In this document: piece after piece, positions 26,131 to 33,730 of the stretch | Layout of the letters: each line of letters begins with the position of its first letter | How positions within the stretch are numbered: position 1 is the stretch's first letter | The notes under the pieces: model-generated | Told to the model about the DNA's origin: nothing | The model's input: the letters and a program-made list of their open reading frames with translations, nothing else | The model's database searches: none | Assembly: GCA_038757905.1 (NCBI GenBank) | Contig: JBCDGG010000043.1 | Location: 1-33,972, forward strand | Reading direction: 5' to 3' | Origin: HLUCCA09 sp038757905 | Lineage (GTDB): Bacteria; Pseudomonadota; Alphaproteobacteria; Rhodobacterales; Rhodobacteraceae | Length of the DNA: 33,972 bases | Made by a program: the position numbers and the translations under genes

Positions 26131-28211
26131 TGGGCACCTCCGGCACGATTCTCTTCGACCCGCTCCTGCCTTGGGTCGCCGTCTACCTGCTGACCGCGTT
26201 TGCCGCGCTGGCGGTCGCGTTCGCGCTCTGGCGCGGGCTGCGCGGCTGGTGGTTGCGCGGGCTTGGCGCGCTGGCGCTTCTGATTGCCGTGGCGAACCCG
26301 TCCTACCAGCAGGAGGACCGCGCGCCGCTCTCGGACATCGTGCTGATGGTCGTCGACGAGAGTGCGAGCCAGGCGATCTCCAACCGGCCCGAGCAGGCCG
26401 CCGCCGCGGCAGAGCGGATCCGGGCCGAGGTCGCGGCGCTGCCGAACACCGAGTTGCGGGAAGTAACCGTGCGCACGGGCGAGGACAATGCCGGGACGCT
26501 CGCCGCCTCCGCCCTGGCCGAGCTGATGGCCGAGGAGCCGCGCGCGCGCATTGCCGGGGCTCTGATGATCACCGACGGGCAGATCCACGATATCGAGCGC
26601 ATGCCGGATGTGCCGGCGCCCTTCCATGTGCTGCTCTCCGGCAACGAAGACGATTGGGACAGGCGCCTGATCGTGAAGAATGCGCCGGCTTTCGCCATCC
26701 TCGACGAGGAGGTCACCCTGACCCTGCGGGTGGAGGATCAGGGCCCCGTGCCGGAGGACGTCGCCGGCAGCGCCCGGCTATCCATCGCCGTCGATGGCGG
26801 CGAACCCAGCAGCTTTTCGGTGCCGATCGGCGAAGACCTTGAGCTGCCCGTCACGCTGCCCCATGGCGGTATGAACGTGATCCAGTTCGCCGTCGCCCCG
26901 ACGGAGGGCGAGTTGACCGACCGCAACAACGAGGCGGTGATCCAGATCAACGGCGTGCGCGACAGGCTTCGGGTGCTTCTCGTCTCGGGCGAGCCCCATG
27001 CCGGCGAGCGGGTTTGGCGCAACCTGTTGAAATCCGATGCCTCGGTCGATCTGGTGCACTTCACCATCCTGCGCCCGCCGGAGAAGCAGGACGGCGTTCC
27101 CGTGACGGAGTTGTCGCTGATCGCGTTCCCGACCCGCGAGCTGTTTCTGGAGAAGATCGACGAGTTCGATCTCATCATCTTCGACCGTTACAAGCGCCGC
27201 GGGATCCTCCCGATGATCTATCTCGACAATGTGCGCCAATACGTCGAACGTGGCGGCGCGGTCCTGGTGGCCGCCGGGCCGGACTTCGCCTCCGCGGACT
27301 CGCTATACCGCTCTCCCCTGTCCGTTGTGATCCCGGCGTCGCCGACGGCGCGGGTCGTCGAGCAGCCGTTCCTTCCGGCGATCACGGATGTGGGCGTGAA
27401 ACACCCCGTCACGACCGGGCTGGACGAGCTCGCCCCCCCGCCCCCGGACGGAGAGGACGGGCCGGGATGGGGGCGCTGGTTCCGGCTGATCGACGTGGTG
27501 CCGAAGTCGGGCCACACGGTGATGCAGGGCGAAGACGAGCGCCCGCTTCTGGTGCTCGACCGCGTCGGCGAAGGGCGCGTGGCGCTCATGGCCTCCGACC
27601 ATGCGTGGCTGTGGTCGCGCGGCTACGAGGGCGGCGGACCGCAGTTGGAGCTGCTGCGCCGGCTTGCCCATTGGATGATGAAGGAGCCGGAGCTGGAAGA
27701 GGAGGCGCTGACAGCCACCGCGGCGGGCGGCGAGGTGACGATCACCCGGCGCACCCTTGGGGACGCGCCCGGCAGCGTGGACGTGGAAGGGCCGGACGGG
27801 TCCACCCTGACGGTCGAGCTGACCGAAGAGCAGCCGGGCCGGTTCGTCGGCCGGTTCGAGACGGACGAGACCGGGATCTTCCGCCTCGCGGAGGGGGACT
27901 TGTCCTCCATCGTCGGCGTCGGTCCGGCGGCGCCGCGCGAATATGAGAACACCATCGCCAGCGCCGAGGTGCTGGCGGCCTCGGTCGAGGCGCGCCGGGG
28001 CGGGGTGCAGCGCATCGAGGAAGGCGTGCCATCGCTGCGATCGGTGCGCGAAGGCCGGGTTGCGGCCGGTCGCGGCTGGCTCGGCATCACCCCGCGCGAC
28101 GCGTATCTGACGGCCGATGTCACGGTCACACCGCTGGTGGCGCCGCTCCTGTTCCTGCTGGCGGCCATGGCCTTGACGGTGGGCGCGTGGCTGCGCGAGG
28201 GCCGAAGCTAG
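26130..28211 (+). CDS. Large membrane protein with VWA-like DxSxS and GATase-like domain
   Basis: This is a 693-residue protein with two N-terminal membrane helices (about 12-32 and 42-58). A VWA-like strand follows with an intact DxSxS metal motif, VDESAS (Asp76, Ser78, Ser80). Next come Ig-like beta segments and a class I glutamine amidotransferase-like domain (about 275-500, RVLLVSGEPHAGERVW, DLIIFDRYKRRGILP, RGGAVLVAAGPDF). A beta-rich region ends in a C-terminal membrane helix (about 668-686, APLLFLLAAMALTVGAWL). No GATase catalytic Cys is apparent, so it is probably a structural version. It is the last gene of the moxR operon, starting on the A of the preceding TAA. Exact function is unknown. 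Confidence 0.88.
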   Translation: MGTSGTILFDPLLPWVAVYLLTAFAALAVAFALWRGLRGWWLRGLGALALLIAVANPSYQQEDRAPLSDIVLMVVDESASQAISNRPEQAAAAAERIRAEVAALPNTELREVTVRTGEDNAGTLAASALAELMAEEPRARIAGALMITDGQIHDIERMPDVPAPFHVLLSGNEDDWDRRLIVKNAPAFAILDEEVTLTLRVEDQGPVPEDVAGSARLSIAVDGGEPSSFSVPIGEDLELPVTLPHGGMNVIQFAVAPTEGELTDRNNEAVIQINGVRDRLRVLLVSGEPHAGERVWRNLLKSDASVDLVHFTILRPPEKQDGVPVTELSLIAFPTRELFLEKIDEFDLIIFDRYKRRGILPMIYLDNVRQYVERGGAVLVAAGPDFASADSLYRSPLSVVIPASPTARVVEQPFLPAITDVGVKHPVTTGLDELAPPPPDGEDGPGWGRWFRLIDVVPKSGHTVMQGEDERPLLVLDRVGEGRVALMASDHAWLWSRGYEGGGPQLELLRRLAHWMMKEPELEEEALTATAAGGEVTITRRTLGDAPGSVDVEGPDGSTLTVELTEEQPGRFVGRFETDETGIFRLAEGDLSSIVGVGPAAPREYENTIASAEVLAASVEARRGGVQRIEEGVPSLRSVREGRVAAGRGWLGITPRDAYLTADVTVTPLVAPLLFLLAAMALTVGAWLREGRS

Positions 28212-28415
28212 GATCGGGCGCCGCGCTGTCGCCTTGGCTGGAACCTGACCCGCCCAAGGGCTCGGCGCGGCGCATTTGCTCCGCCCTTCCAAACCGGTGC
28301 GGCGGGCTGTCCCTCCTGGCCGCACTGGCCCTGCCCGGTTCAAAGGGGATCAGAGGACCGCGTGCGCAGCGCGGCAGGAGCCCCGTGCCGTAAGGCCGCG
28401 CGCCATCAGGACCGC
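28212..28415. other. Convergent intergenic region, no gene seen
   Basis: These 204 bp between the moxR operon end and the small periplasmic protein gene contain no credible coding sequence and no hairpin plus T-run. A few GC-rich inverted segments (for example GAACC at about 28240 with GGTTC at about 28336) are too far apart to call. Confidence 0.4.
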
Positions 28416-28772
28416 TTAACTCTCCGGGAGGGACAGCGGGAGACGCGCGCCGGACCAGCCGGTGACGTTTGTCGAGCTTTCGATGAAGAGCGGCCCGTCA
28501 GGCAGCGACACGCCGGAGAGCGAGCGGGTGAAGGGCTGTTCGTTCACATGGGGGTGCAGAAGCTCGCGGGTGCCGACGACGTCACCCCCCTCCGTCACGA
28601 TCCGCCAGCCATCGGCGTAGTCGTCCCACCCGGTGTCTGCGTGGCGGAGCGTGACGCTGACCGTCCAGGTCGCGCCGTTGGCCCGCGCTTCCGCGCCGAC
28701 GATCTCCGCCGGATCGGCCAGAGCCCAGCCAGGGGCCGTGGCCAGCAGCAGAATGGATGCAAGACGGTTCAT
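28416..28772 (-). CDS. Small secreted periplasmic protein, unknown family
   Basis: This 118-residue protein has a clear Sec signal peptide, MNRLASILLLATAPGWALA, cleaved before DPAEIVGAEA. The mature part, about 99 residues, is beta-rich (ATWTVSVTLRHADTGWDDYADGW, FIESSTNVTGWSGARLPLSL), compatible with a small immunoglobulin-like or PepSY-like fold, but I do not recognise it. There is no cysteine in the mature part. GGGAGAG precedes the ATG at good spacing. It is transcribed away from the protease pair across a 460 bp gap and converges on the moxR operon. Alphaproteobacterial genomes have many such orphan periplasmic proteins, so function is left open. Confidence 0.78.
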   Translation of the reverse strand: MNRLASILLLATAPGWALADPAEIVGAEARANGATWTVSVTLRHADTGWDDYADGWRIVTEGGDVVGTRELLHPHVNEQPFTRSLSGVSLPDGPLFIESSTNVTGWSGARLPLSLPES

Positions 28773-29232
28773 GATCGCTCTCCCAAATGCCTGGCCGGAC
28801 CATGCGATACGGAAGCCGCCCGACGGAAGCCACGATTGCGTTAAGGCGGCGCGCGAGCGCCCAACTGTATGAACCGGTCCGGCCCGAACCCGACGTGCGA
28901 ACGGTGTCCACACTGGCGGCGCACCTTCACGCGGGGACGACAGGTGGGCGCCAGAGGTCCATCCCCCCGGCCACGACCCTCCTCCGGCGCCAATGCACTC
29001 GGAACGAAGCGTTAAGGTTCGGCGCGACAATCCGTGCGAAACGCGGCTTCTGGCCCCGCATGGCGCTGCCCCCGCGGCGATCTGCGCCCGGATTGCGGCC
29101 CAAGGGACGCGAACGGAAACGATATTTCGCAACATGGTAAATAATCCGGATCAGATCGGGGCAGTTGCGCCAAATTGCTGCCGCAACCAGCACGTAGCGT
29201 CCGCACGTGCTGTCACGATTAATGGAAGTCAA
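28773..29232. other. Long divergent regulatory region upstream of the protease pair
   Basis: These 460 bp hold no convincing gene. They contain two copies of GCGTTAAGG followed shortly by GGCGCG (28838-28852 and 29009-29026), an AT-rich promoter-like stretch around 29127-29146 (GATATTTCGCAACATGG then TAAATAAT), and the perfect inverted repeat described separately. The unusual length for this compact window suggests regulated expression of the proteases. Confidence 0.4.
29188..29212 (+). promoter_or_regulatory. 8-bp perfect inverted repeat upstream of first protease
   Basis: CAGCACGT and ACGTGCTG form a perfect 8-bp inverted repeat around a 9-nt centre (AGCGTCCGC), ending 20 bp before the protease start codon. 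It could be an operator for a dimeric regulator or, if transcribed, a hairpin just upstream of the ribosome binding site (GGAAG at 29224-29228). Confidence 0.5.
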
Positions 29233-30162
29233 ATGCCTGTCTCACCAAGTCGATCCATGGTTCTTGCCGCTGTCCTTGCTGGTGTCTTCGCCACGCTTCC
29301 GCTGGCCACCCCGGCGGATGAGCCGGGCCCGCTGACGCGTCTGGACACCGGGGACGACACGCGTGTCTGGGAGGCGGTCGGGCGCCTCAACCTAGGCGAC
29401 ACGGGGTTCTGCACCGGGGCGCTGATCTCGGAGCGGCTGGTGCTGACGGCGGCGCATTGCCTTTACGACAGCGAAACCGGCGCGCGGATCGCGCCGGATG
29501 AGATCGAGTTTCTCGCCGGGCTGCGCGGCGGCCGGGCGGAGGCCTATCGCGGCGTGCGCCGCGCCGTCACCCACCCCGAATACGAGTTCAGCTCCGATGT
29601 GGAACTGGATCGCGTCGCGGTCGATCTGGCCCTGCTGGAGCTTGACCGGCCGATCCGCACCGGACGGATCGAGGCGTTCCCCATTGCCTACGGCCCCATG
29701 GAGGGCGAACCCGTGGGCGTGGTGTCCTATGCCAAGGACCGCTCGGAGGCCCCGTCGCTCCAGAGGACATGCCATGTGCTGGAAGCGAAGCGCGGGGTTG
29801 CGATGCTGTCCTGCAGCGTCGATTTCGGCGCATCGGGCGCGCCCGTGTTCCGCTTCGGCAGCGACGGCCCCGTGATTGTCACGGTCGTGTCGGCGAAGGC
29901 CGATGCCGAGGGCGAGCGGGTCTCGCTCGCGAGCGGGTTCGGGGCGCGGTTCGCCGAGGTGAAAGCGGCGCTCGACACCGCACCGGCGGGGGCGTTCTGG
30001 CGCGACGGCCCGCTTGCGACGGAGCGGGATGGGACCACGGCGGAGACAGAGGCGCGCGAGACCGTCCTGCCCGGGACGCTGAACGGCGGCGACGTCAGAC
30101 TGCGCCGCCTCGGCACGGGCAGCGACGCAGGGTCCTCGACGGCGAAGTTCGTGCGGCCCTAA
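29233..30162 (+). CDS. Secreted trypsin-like serine protease 1
   Basis: This 309-residue S1-family protease is exported by a Sec signal (RSMVLAAVLAGVFATLPLATPA, cleaved near residue 28). The catalytic triad is visible: His75 in VLTAAHC, Asp131 in AVDLALLEL, and Ser201 in DFGASGAPVF. The Ser context GxSGAPV is of the glutamyl-endopeptidase/V8-like type rather than GDSGGP. Four cysteines (60, 76, 180, 194) are spaced for two disulfides. A hydrophilic extension of about 60 residues follows the protease fold and ends STAKFVRP. GGAAG precedes the ATG. The next gene, 17 bp downstream, is its paralogue. The substrate is unknown, and secretion suggests envelope or extracellular protein processing. 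Confidence 0.92.
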   Translation: MPVSPSRSMVLAAVLAGVFATLPLATPADEPGPLTRLDTGDDTRVWEAVGRLNLGDTGFCTGALISERLVLTAAHCLYDSETGARIAPDEIEFLAGLRGGRAEAYRGVRRAVTHPEYEFSSDVELDRVAVDLALLELDRPIRTGRIEAFPIAYGPMEGEPVGVVSYAKDRSEAPSLQRTCHVLEAKRGVAMLSCSVDFGASGAPVFRFGSDGPVIVTVVSAKADAEGERVSLASGFGARFAEVKAALDTAPAGAFWRDGPLATERDGTTAETEARETVLPGTLNGGDVRLRRLGTGSDAGSSTAKFVRP

Positions 30163-30179
30163 CGGACGAGGAGAGCGGC

Positions 30180-31022
30180 ATGGCGAAGCTGGTTGCAGGA
30201 CGGGTCTTGGCAGGGGCGCTGGGTATCGCGCTCGGCCTCGCCGCGCAGGCGAGCGTTGCCGACACGCCGCTGAAACGCATGACGCTCCGCCACGATCTGC
30301 TGGGGTTCGAGGCTGTGGGGCGGCTCGATATCGAGGAGGGCTTCTGCAGCGGGGCGCTCATCGCACCGGATCTCGTCCTGACGGCGGCGCATTGCCTGAT
30401 CGATTCCCGAACGGGGGACCGCAAGGACCCACGCAAAGTGACGTTCCGCGCCGGGGTGCGCGATGGCGTGGCGATCGCGGAACGCAAGGGCGCCCGGGCC
30501 GTCGCGCATGCGGATTACGATCCGAAGGATAGCAACGGATTGCGGCAATTGGTGAGCGATATCGCGCTGCTGCAACTGGCCGATCCCATCCCCGCGGCCG
30601 AGGCCTCGCCCTTTGCGCTGGGCGCCACGCCCGGAACGGGCGGGGAAGTCACCGTTGTGTCCTATGCCCGCGAACGCCGCGCGGCCCCCTCCTGGCAGCG
30701 CCGTTGCGCGATTCTCCAGCACGGCCAGGGCGCCATGCAGATGACCTGCGATACCCATTTCGGCTCGTCCGGGGCGCCGGTGTTCGACACGCGCGGCGAC
30801 ACGCCCCGCATCGTCTCGGTCATCTCGCGCGGGCGCCGGGACGGCGACGTGTCCCGCGTCTGGGGGATGGAGGTCGAAGCGGCGGTGGATGAGCTGAAGG
30901 CCGCCCTACGGGCCGACCGGGGCGTCTGGCCGCCAAAGGCCGGTGCGACAGCGCGGCGATTGACGATCGGCAGCGGCAGCAACCGCACGAGCGAGGGCGG
31001 CGCGCGCTTCGTGCGCCCCTGA
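30180..31022 (+). CDS. Secreted trypsin-like serine protease 2 (tandem paralogue)
   Basis: This 280-residue S1-family protease is a tandem copy of the preceding gene. It has a Sec signal (MAKLVAGRVLAGALGIALGL, cleaved around AQASVA). The triad is His71 (VLTAAHC), Asp127 (VSDIALLQL) and Ser197 (HFGSSGAPVF). Cysteines lie at 56, 72, 176 and 190. Every triad and cysteine position is exactly four residues lower than in the first protease, so the core domains align essentially without gaps. It has a shorter C-terminal extension, but again ends in ARFVRP. GAGGAG lies 6 nt before the ATG, 17 bp after the upstream stop, so the two are co-transcribed. Divergence elsewhere suggests different substrates. 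Confidence 0.92.
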   Translation: MAKLVAGRVLAGALGIALGLAAQASVADTPLKRMTLRHDLLGFEAVGRLDIEEGFCSGALIAPDLVLTAAHCLIDSRTGDRKDPRKVTFRAGVRDGVAIAERKGARAVAHADYDPKDSNGLRQLVSDIALLQLADPIPAAEASPFALGATPGTGGEVTVVSYARERRAAPSWQRRCAILQHGQGAMQMTCDTHFGSSGAPVFDTRGDTPRIVSVISRGRRDGDVSRVWGMEVEAAVDELKAALRADRGVWPPKAGATARRLTIGSGSNRTSEGGARFVRP

Positions 31023-31114
31023 ACCCTCGAGGCGCTGAACGTGCCTCCACCTCGACGCATGAACACAGCGTACCGGCCGCGAAAGCGTGCCGGGATCGGC
31101 CCGATCCGGCGGCC

Positions 31115-31145
31115 CTTGAAACTCGGCCGGGTGGTTTCCACATCA
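31115..31145 (+). promoter_or_regulatory. Sigma-32 (RpoH)-like heat-shock promoter of hsp20
   Basis: CTTGAAA (31115-31121) matches the sigma-32 -35 consensus perfectly. After 16 nt it is followed by CCACATCA (31138-31145), close to the -10 consensus CCCCATNT. The predicted transcript would start near 31150 and carry a leader of about 105 nt before the hsp20 ATG. Position in front of a small heat-shock gene makes this more than a chance match. Confidence 0.65.
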
Positions 31146-31230
31146 CGTGTATCGGGGTGCCGCAGACCGGGCCCCGAGATGCATTGAGCGGTCCTTGTCC
31201 GACGCAGGAGGGGGCCGCAGGAACAGAAAC

Positions 31231-31258
31231 CGTTATCGCTCAAGAGAGGATGACCATG
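31231..31258 (+). promoter_or_regulatory. ROSE-like RNA thermometer hairpin over the hsp20 ribosome binding site
   Basis: TCGCT (31236-31240) fits the ROSE anti-Shine-Dalgarno consensus UYGCU and lies opposite AGGAT (31247-31251). The shared pairing is U-A, C-G, a G-G apposition, C-A and U-U, closed by a C-G pair (31241/31246) and an AAGA loop. The GG apposition and weak closing pairs are the signature of ROSE elements that melt on heating. The ATG follows at 31256. Confidence 0.6.
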
Positions 31259-31720
31259 CGTACCTACGACCTGACCCCCCTTTATCGTGCCACTGTCGGA
31301 TTCGACCGCGTTGCGGATCTGATGGACAGAGTGCTGTCCGCCGACGTCGCACAGCCGACCTATCCACCCTACAACATCGAGAAAGTGGATGAGGACGCCT
31401 ACCGGATTTCCATCGCCGTTGCAGGCTTCACCGACGCCGAACTGAGCGTCGAAGTGAAGGAAGGCGCGCTTCTCGTCAGCGCCCGCAAGGCCGACACCGA
31501 CGAGGCGCGCACCTATCTGCATCGCGGCATCGCCACCCGCGCCTTCGAGCGCCGGTTCCACCTTGCCGACCATGTTCGCGTGACCGGCGCGACCCATATC
31601 GACGGCATGCTTCACATCGATCTCGTGCGGGAAGTGCCCGAGGCGCTGAAGCCGCGCCGGATCGAGATCGCGCGTGACGCCGGGACGCCCCAGCAACTCG
31701 CCGAGACGATCGACGCCTGA
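31256..31720 (+). CDS. Small heat-shock protein Hsp20/IbpA-like
   Basis: This 154-residue ATP-independent holdase binds unfolding proteins and passes them to the DnaK/ClpB system. A short N-terminal arm MRTYDLTPLYRATVGFDR precedes the alpha-crystallin domain (about 35-130), with YNIEKVDEDAYRISIAVAGF, SVEVKEGALLVSARK, and HRGIATRAFERRFHLAD as the family's signature strand. The oligomerisation IxI motif is RRIEI near residues 136-140. An ATG 6 bp upstream (31250) is in frame but sits inside the Shine-Dalgarno sequence AGAGAGG, so 31256 is preferred. Regulation appears double: a sigma-32-like promoter and a ROSE-like thermometer upstream, with a strong terminator downstream. It is monocistronic. 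Confidence 0.95.
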   Translation: MRTYDLTPLYRATVGFDRVADLMDRVLSADVAQPTYPPYNIEKVDEDAYRISIAVAGFTDAELSVEVKEGALLVSARKADTDEARTYLHRGIATRAFERRFHLADHVRVTGATHIDGMLHIDLVREVPEALKPRRIEIARDAGTPQQLAETIDA

Positions 31721-31757
31721 GGTCCCCCCGGTCCTGACCCAAGCAGGACCCAGACAG

Positions 31758-31790
31758 GGCGCGCATCCTACGGGATGCGCGCCTTTTTTT
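31758..31790 (+). terminator. Strong intrinsic terminator after hsp20
   Basis: GGCGCGCATCC and GGATGCGCGCC form a perfect 11-bp stem (31758-31768 and 31773-31783) with a TACG tetraloop, followed by seven T residues (31784-31790). It is the clearest Rho-independent terminator in the window, 38 bp after the hsp20 stop. Confidence 0.97.
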
Positions 31791-31964
31791 GTACTCGGCC
31801 CGCTCTGCGCAAGCGGGTACCGGCCCCGCTTGGAGCGCCGGATCGCGGCTGGCACGGCGGCCGCTGACGGTGCGTTAGAAATTGCTTTGGAGATCAGCGT
31901 TTTGCTTCGCCCGCCGACGCGATTTCCGATTCAGGTCGCGCCGTCCTTGCGATAGGGTCGCCCC
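31791..31964. other. Upstream region of the peptide ABC operon
   Basis: These 174 bp hold no gene. They contain an AT-richer tract (TTAGAAATTGCTTTGGAG, about 31875-31892) that probably contains the promoter, but no good hexamer pair was found. No substrate-binding-protein gene or remnant is present here. Confidence 0.35.
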
Positions 31965-32912
31965 ATGCTGCGCTATCTGGCCATGCGGGGGATATCACTG
32001 GCGTTGTCGCTCGGGTTTGCGAGCGTCGTCATCTTCCTGACCATTCAGGGCGTGCCGGGCGACCCCGCGGCGTTCATGCTGGGCTTGAACGCAGAGCCGG
32101 AGACCGTGGCGGCGTTGCGGGCCGAGCTTGGGCTGGAGGGCAGCCTGGCGGAGCGGTACGTCGCCTGGGTGTCGGGCATGATGCGCGGCGATCTGGGCAT
32201 GTCCTACACCTACCGCGTGCCGGTGTCGGAACTCGTGCTCGATAGGCTCGCGGTCTCTGTGCCGCTTGCAGCCTATGCGCTGGTGCTGTCCACGGTCATC
32301 GCGCTGCCGGTCGGCATCGCGGCGGCCGCGGGGCGCGGCGGGCCCGTCGATTGGGGCGTGATCGGCGCCACGCAGCTCGGCGTTGCGGTGCCGAACTTCT
32401 GGTTTGCGATGCTGCTGGTCCTGATCTTCGCCATTCACTGGTCGGTCTTCTCGGCCGGCGGGTTTCCCGGCTGGAGCGCCGGGTTCTGGGCGGGGATGAA
32501 GGCGCTGACCCTGCCCGCCATTGCGCTGGCGCTGCCGCAGGCCTCCATCCTGGCTCGGGTCATGCGCTCCGCGCTGATCGAGACGCTGAACGCCGATTAC
32601 ATCCGGACCGCCCGCGCCAAGGGGCTGAGCGAGGGGCAGGCGATCCGCCGACACGCCTTTCGCAATGCGCTGATCCCGGTTCTGACCATCCTGGGGCTGC
32701 AGTTTTCGTTCCTTCTGGCGGGTGCGATCATCATCGAGAACGTGTTCTTCCTGCCCGGGCTGGGGCGGCTCATCTTCCAGGGGATCACTCAGCGCGATCT
32801 GATCGTGGTGCAGTCGGTGACGATGCTCCTCGTCTTTGCGGTGATCGTCGTGACCTACCTTGTGGATCTGGCCTATGCCGCGGTGGATCCGAGGCTGAGA
32901 CAGCGCATATGA
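31965..32912 (+). CDS. ABC transporter permease, DppB/OppB type
   Basis: This 315-residue inner-membrane permease of the peptide/nickel ABC importer family (BPD_transp_1) has six membrane segments. The opening MLRYLAMRGISLALSLGFAS is typical of DppB proteins, as is the EAA cytoplasmic loop DYIRTARAKGLSEGQAIRRH (about 209-228) that contacts the ATPase. It ends AYAAVDPRLRQRI, the usual DppB C-terminus. It is the first gene of the operon and overlaps the second permease (ATGA). The usual leading gene for the periplasmic binding protein is missing here, so the substrate cannot be inferred. Candidates are di- or oligopeptides, nickel or glutathione. Confidence 0.95.
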   Translation: MLRYLAMRGISLALSLGFASVVIFLTIQGVPGDPAAFMLGLNAEPETVAALRAELGLEGSLAERYVAWVSGMMRGDLGMSYTYRVPVSELVLDRLAVSVPLAAYALVLSTVIALPVGIAAAAGRGGPVDWGVIGATQLGVAVPNFWFAMLLVLIFAIHWSVFSAGGFPGWSAGFWAGMKALTLPAIALALPQASILARVMRSALIETLNADYIRTARAKGLSEGQAIRRHAFRNALIPVLTILGLQFSFLLAGAIIIENVFFLPGLGRLIFQGITQRDLIVVQSVTMLLVFAVIVVTYLVDLAYAAVDPRLRQRI

Positions 32913-33730
32913 GGCTGCCGGTGCAACTGGTGGCCGGCGCAGCGATGACCGGCGTTTTTGCGGTGGCCGCGCTGCTGTCGCTGGTCTGGACACCGCACGA
33001 TGTAACGGCGCTTTCGGTCTCCGAGCGCTTCCTGCCTCCGGGCGGTGTCTATCCGCTCGGCACCGATCAGCTTGGCCGGGACATGCTGTCGATGCTGATG
33101 GCCGGGGCGCGCACCTCGATCGCGGTCGCGCTGATCGCGGTGGGGATCGGGATCGGCATCGGCGTGCCCCTGGGCCTCGCGGCGGCGGCCTCGCGCGGGA
33201 GCCTGCTCGACGAGGTGCTGATGCGCGGCAACGATCTGATCTTCGCGTTCCCCTCGCTGGTGATCGCGATCCTGATCACCGCCGTTTTCGGCCCCTCCGC
33301 GGTGAATGCGATCCTGGCCATCGGGATTTTCAACATTCCGGTCTTCGCGCGGGTCGCCCGTGGCGCGGCGCTGACGGTGTGGCCGCTCGACTTCATCCTC
33401 GCGGCGCGGGTCGCCGGAAAGGGACGGGCGCGGATCTCGGTGGAACACATCCTTCCCAACATCGCCAACCTGCTCGTCGTGCAGGGCACGATCCAGTTTT
33501 CGCTGGGCGTTCTGGCCGAGGCGGCGCTGTCCTATGTGGGGCTCGGCGCACAGCCGCCGGTGCCAAGCTGGGGACGGATGCTGGCCGAGGCGCAGACCTT
33601 CTTTTACTCCACCCCCATGCTGGCTGTGCTGCCCGGCCTTGCCATCGTGTTGACGGTGCTGGGGCTGAACCTGATGGGCGACGGGCTGCGCGACCTGCTC
33701 GATCCGCGGCTGAGGCGGGCGGTGCGATGA
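32909..33730 (+). CDS. ABC transporter permease, DppC/OppC type
   Basis: This 273-residue partner permease starts at an ATG overlapping the DppB stop. DppC hallmarks are the region YPLGTDQLGRDMLSMLMAGA (about 50-69) in the periplasmic N-terminal segment. The BPD permease core has the EAA-type loop ILAARVAGKGRARISVEHI, and the ending is LMGDGLRDLLDPRLRR. Six membrane segments are expected. It is slightly short at the N-terminus compared with E. coli DppC, with a single helix (LVAGAAMTGVFAVAALLSLV) as usual. The stop overlaps the ATPase ATG. Together with the preceding gene it forms the translocation pore. Confidence 0.95.
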   Translation: MRLPVQLVAGAAMTGVFAVAALLSLVWTPHDVTALSVSERFLPPGGVYPLGTDQLGRDMLSMLMAGARTSIAVALIAVGIGIGIGVPLGLAAAASRGSLLDEVLMRGNDLIFAFPSLVIAILITAVFGPSAVNAILAIGIFNIPVFARVARGAALTVWPLDFILAARVAGKGRARISVEHILPNIANLLVVQGTIQFSLGVLAEAALSYVGLGAQPPVPSWGRMLAEAQTFFYSTPMLAVLPGLAIVLTVLGLNLMGDGLRDLLDPRLRRAVR

